Part shown: positions 62,355-64,000 of the stretch, piece by piece
Numbering within the stretch: the stretch's first letter is position 1
How the letters are laid out: each line of letters begins with the position of its first letter
DNA from: Guyparkeria sp016278265
Lineage (GTDB): Bacteria; Pseudomonadota; Gammaproteobacteria; Halothiobacillales; Halothiobacillaceae
NCBI RefSeq assembly: GCF_044582145.1
Contig: NZ_JBDODO010000006.1
Length of the DNA: 64,000 nucleotides
Strand: one strand, 5' to 3'
The notes under the pieces: generated by a model
What the model saw: the letters and a program-made list of their open reading frames with translations, nothing else
Told to the model about the DNA's origin: nothing
Database searches by the model: none
Position numbers and translations under genes: made by a program

Positions 62355-63293
62355 ATGAGCACGCGCCAGAGCATTCAACTCGACGGCAGCGGTGGCCGAT
62401 CGGGCCCGCAGCAGCGGCCGGTGGGCACCTGGGTCCGTTTCAACTGGGAAGACGCCAACGACCGGGGCTGGCTCGAGCACGAGGCCGGGGTCGACGAGCT
62501 GATCGCCGACAGCCTGCTCGCCGAAGACACCCGCCCGCGAGTAGTCGAGCACGACGACGGCCTGCTCCTGATCCTGCGTGGCGTGAACCTCAATGCCGGC
62601 AGCCGCCCCGAGGACATGATCTCGCTGCGTCTGTGGTTCGACGGCGAGCGACTGATCAGCACCTCGCGCTTTCCGCTGCGCACCGTCGACGGGATCATTC
62701 ACAAGCTCGAGGAGGGCACCGGCCCGACCACGCTGGCCGACCTGTTGCTGGAGCTGATGGAGGGTCTGGCCGAACGTACCGACGAATTGATCGAGTCGAT
62801 CGAAGAGGAAATCGACGAACTCGAGGCACAACTGCTCGATGGTGCCGACCGCGAATTGCGTAGTCGCATCGGCCAGATCCGTCGCAGCATCATTGTCATC
62901 CGCCGCTATCTCGCCCCCCAACGCGACGCGCTGGCCCGGCTGTCGACTATCAACCATCCGCTACTCGCGGCCATGGATCGTGGCCGCATCCGCGAACAGG
63001 CCGATGCGCTCACCCGCCTGGTCGAGGATCTGGACATGGCCCGCGAACGCGGCGCGATGATCCATGAACAACTGCTCACGCGGCTATCCGATCAACTCAA
63101 CACCCGCATGTACCTCCTCTCGATCGTCGCGGCGATTTTCCTGCCGCTGGGATTCCTTACCGGACTGTTCGGCATCAATGTCGGCGGCATGCCCTGGGTG
63201 GAGAGCGAGATGGGGTTCTGGTGGGTGATACTGCTGATCGCCGCTCTCGGTACCGGGCTCGGTATCTGGCTCAAGCGTCGGCGCTGGTTCTAG
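62355..63293 (+). CDS. zntB: Zinc transporter ZntB (CorA family)
   Basis: 312 residues from the ATG at 62355, with AAGGAG 9 bases upstream; a longer upstream frame overlaps purT and is unsupported. The CorA fold has a long acidic cytoplasmic domain, a coiled-coil helix around residues 130-240 and two C-terminal membrane helices. The pore motif is GIN (GINVGGMPW) instead of GMN, as in ZntB. It moves zinc, probably proton coupled, with direction debated. A ZIP transporter gene converges on it. Confidence 0.92.
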   Translation: MSTRQSIQLDGSGGRSGPQQRPVGTWVRFNWEDANDRGWLEHEAGVDELIADSLLAEDTRPRVVEHDDGLLLILRGVNLNAGSRPEDMISLRLWFDGERLISTSRFPLRTVDGIIHKLEEGTGPTTLADLLLELMEGLAERTDELIESIEEEIDELEAQLLDGADRELRSRIGQIRRSIIVIRRYLAPQRDALARLSTINHPLLAAMDRGRIREQADALTRLVEDLDMARERGAMIHEQLLTRLSDQLNTRMYLLSIVAAIFLPLGFLTGLFGINVGGMPWVESEMGFWWVILLIAALGTGLGIWLKRRRWF

Positions 63294-63316
63294 TTGGGTC
63301 AGGGAACCTAACCCAA
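63294..63316. terminator. Weak convergent hairpin between zntB and ZIP genes
   Basis: TTGGGT (63294-63299) and ACCCAA (63311-63316) overlap the two stop codons. The stem is short and has no T run, so it may not work as a terminator. Confidence 0.3.
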
Positions 63317-64000
63317 GGCTACGTCCAGCACCATCATCACGATAAAGCCGCCGACCACGCCCAGCGTCGCGGCATCCGCGTGGCCGCTGCGCTGGGCCTC
63401 GGGGATCACCTCCTCGACCACCACGAAGATCATCGCCCCGGCAGCGAATGCGAGGGCGTAAGGCAGGATGGGCTCCCAGAACAACACGGCTGCCGCGCCG
63501 ACCACGCCGGCAACCGGCTCGACCGCCCCGGACAGCTGGCCGTACCAGAAGCTCTTGCCGCGACTCATCCCCTCACGCCGCAATGGCATGGCCACCGCCA
63601 TGCCCTCGGGGAAATTCTGGATACCAATGCCGATGGCCAACGCCATCGCCGCCCCGAGGCTGGCATTGTCGAAGCCATGGGCCAATGCGCCGAAGGCCAC
63701 GCCGATCGCCAGCCCCTCGGGGATGTTGTGCAGGGTGATTGCGAGGACCAGCAAGGTGGTGCGCCGCCAGGTGGTCGGCACCCCCTCGGCCTCGTGCATG
63801 GGGGCATTGAGATGCAGGTGCGGCAAGACCAGGTCCGCCCCGCGCAGAAAGGCCGCCCCCAGGGCGAAACCCACCGCCGCCGGAAACCAGGCGGGCACGG
63901 CCAGATCCGCGGCCATCTCGATCGACGGGGCCAGCAACGACCAGAAACTGGCCGCGATCATCACCCCGCCCGTGAACCCCAGTAATACATCAAGCAGGCG
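63308..64000 (-). CDS. ZIP-family metal transporter (5' end beyond window)
   Basis: About 231 residues visible; the reading frame continues past the window end (RLLDVLLGFTGGVMIAASFWS), and this lead-in matches the first helix of the family. ZIP signatures are ITLHNIPEGLAIGVAFG and GIGIQNFPEGMAVAMPL in helices IV and V, with the metal-binding HN and EG residues. It is related to the GufA/ZupT-type bacterial Zn importers. It converges with zntB. Confidence 0.9.
   Translation of the reverse strand, partial: RLLDVLLGFTGGVMIAASFWSLLAPSIEMAADLAVPAWFPAAVGFALGAAFLRGADLVLPHLHLNAPMHEAEGVPTTWRRTTLLVLAITLHNIPEGLAIGVAFGALAHGFDNASLGAAMALAIGIGIQNFPEGMAVAMPLRREGMSRGKSFWYGQLSGAVEPVAGVVGAAAVLFWEPILPYALAFAAGAMIFVVVEEVIPEAQRSGHADAATLGVVGGFIVMMVLDVALG

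Overview
The window is 64 kb of dense, high-GC bacterial chromosome. It most resembles a non-enteric gammaproteobacterium: it has the hpf-ptsN-hprK-rapZ-PTS order, a C5-pathway hemL, gatCAB, mreBCD and cobalamin-independent metE. A YeeE/YedE-type thiosulfate transporter fits a sulfur oxidiser (Halothiobacillaceae or Chromatiales-like). That placement is inference from gene content; no rRNA or other phylogenetic marker is present. I see no tRNA, rRNA, CRISPR array, prophage or intact insertion sequence.

Layout. 1-4.3 kb: nitrogen-PTS/HPr-kinase cluster (hpf end, ptsN, hprK, rapZ, EIIA-Man, HPr, a small unknown gene) without ptsI. 4.3-15.1 kb: a minus-strand run gatC-gatA-gatB-hslO-GH15-glk-thiE-hemL. 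15.4-18.0 kb: mreBCD on plus, then dgkA and gcvH on minus. 19-21 kb: a copper-type TonB receptor. 21.2-29.7 kb: a sensorless sigma-54 activator, cca, a lipoprotein esterase, metE, a CHASE-PAS-PAS-GGDEF protein and a 50-residue membrane protein. 29.7-36 kb: ROK kinase, thiol peroxidase, HAD protein, mrp and ppsA. 36-42 kb: an odd metallo-beta-lactamase-fold protein, a four-gene minus operon (glutathionyl-hydroquinone reductase, pirin, frameshifted membrane protein, Rof-like protein), the thiosulfate transporter and a lipoprotein. 42-55.5 kb: Na/Pi transporter, katG with an OxyR-type site, a PLD-family protein, an NMT1/THI5-like protein, a Pcm-erythromycin esterase fusion, amt with a sigma-54/NtrC-type promoter, and a P2-type cation ATPase. 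55.4-64 kb: a CocE hydrolase remnant, a dCache-PAS-PAS-GGDEF protein, a BdlA-like PAS-PAS-MCP protein, a trpB-like gene, purT, zntB and a ZIP transporter cut by the window end.

The most unusual signal is a family of about 270-bp intergenic elements in three copies (942-1217, 30682-30953, 33262-33529, the last inverted). Each has roughly 30-bp terminal inverted repeats around two long hairpins. Two copies are flanked by TA on both sides, as in Tc1/mariner-IS630-type MITEs. The ends differ between copies but still pair within each copy, and the most diverged copy keeps the two-hairpin layout. I do not recognise this element.

Other points worth checking: a thiol peroxidase lacking its resolving cysteine, an MBL-fold protein lacking two metal histidines, a probable single-base frameshift in a membrane gene, and a solitary TrpB-like enzyme.
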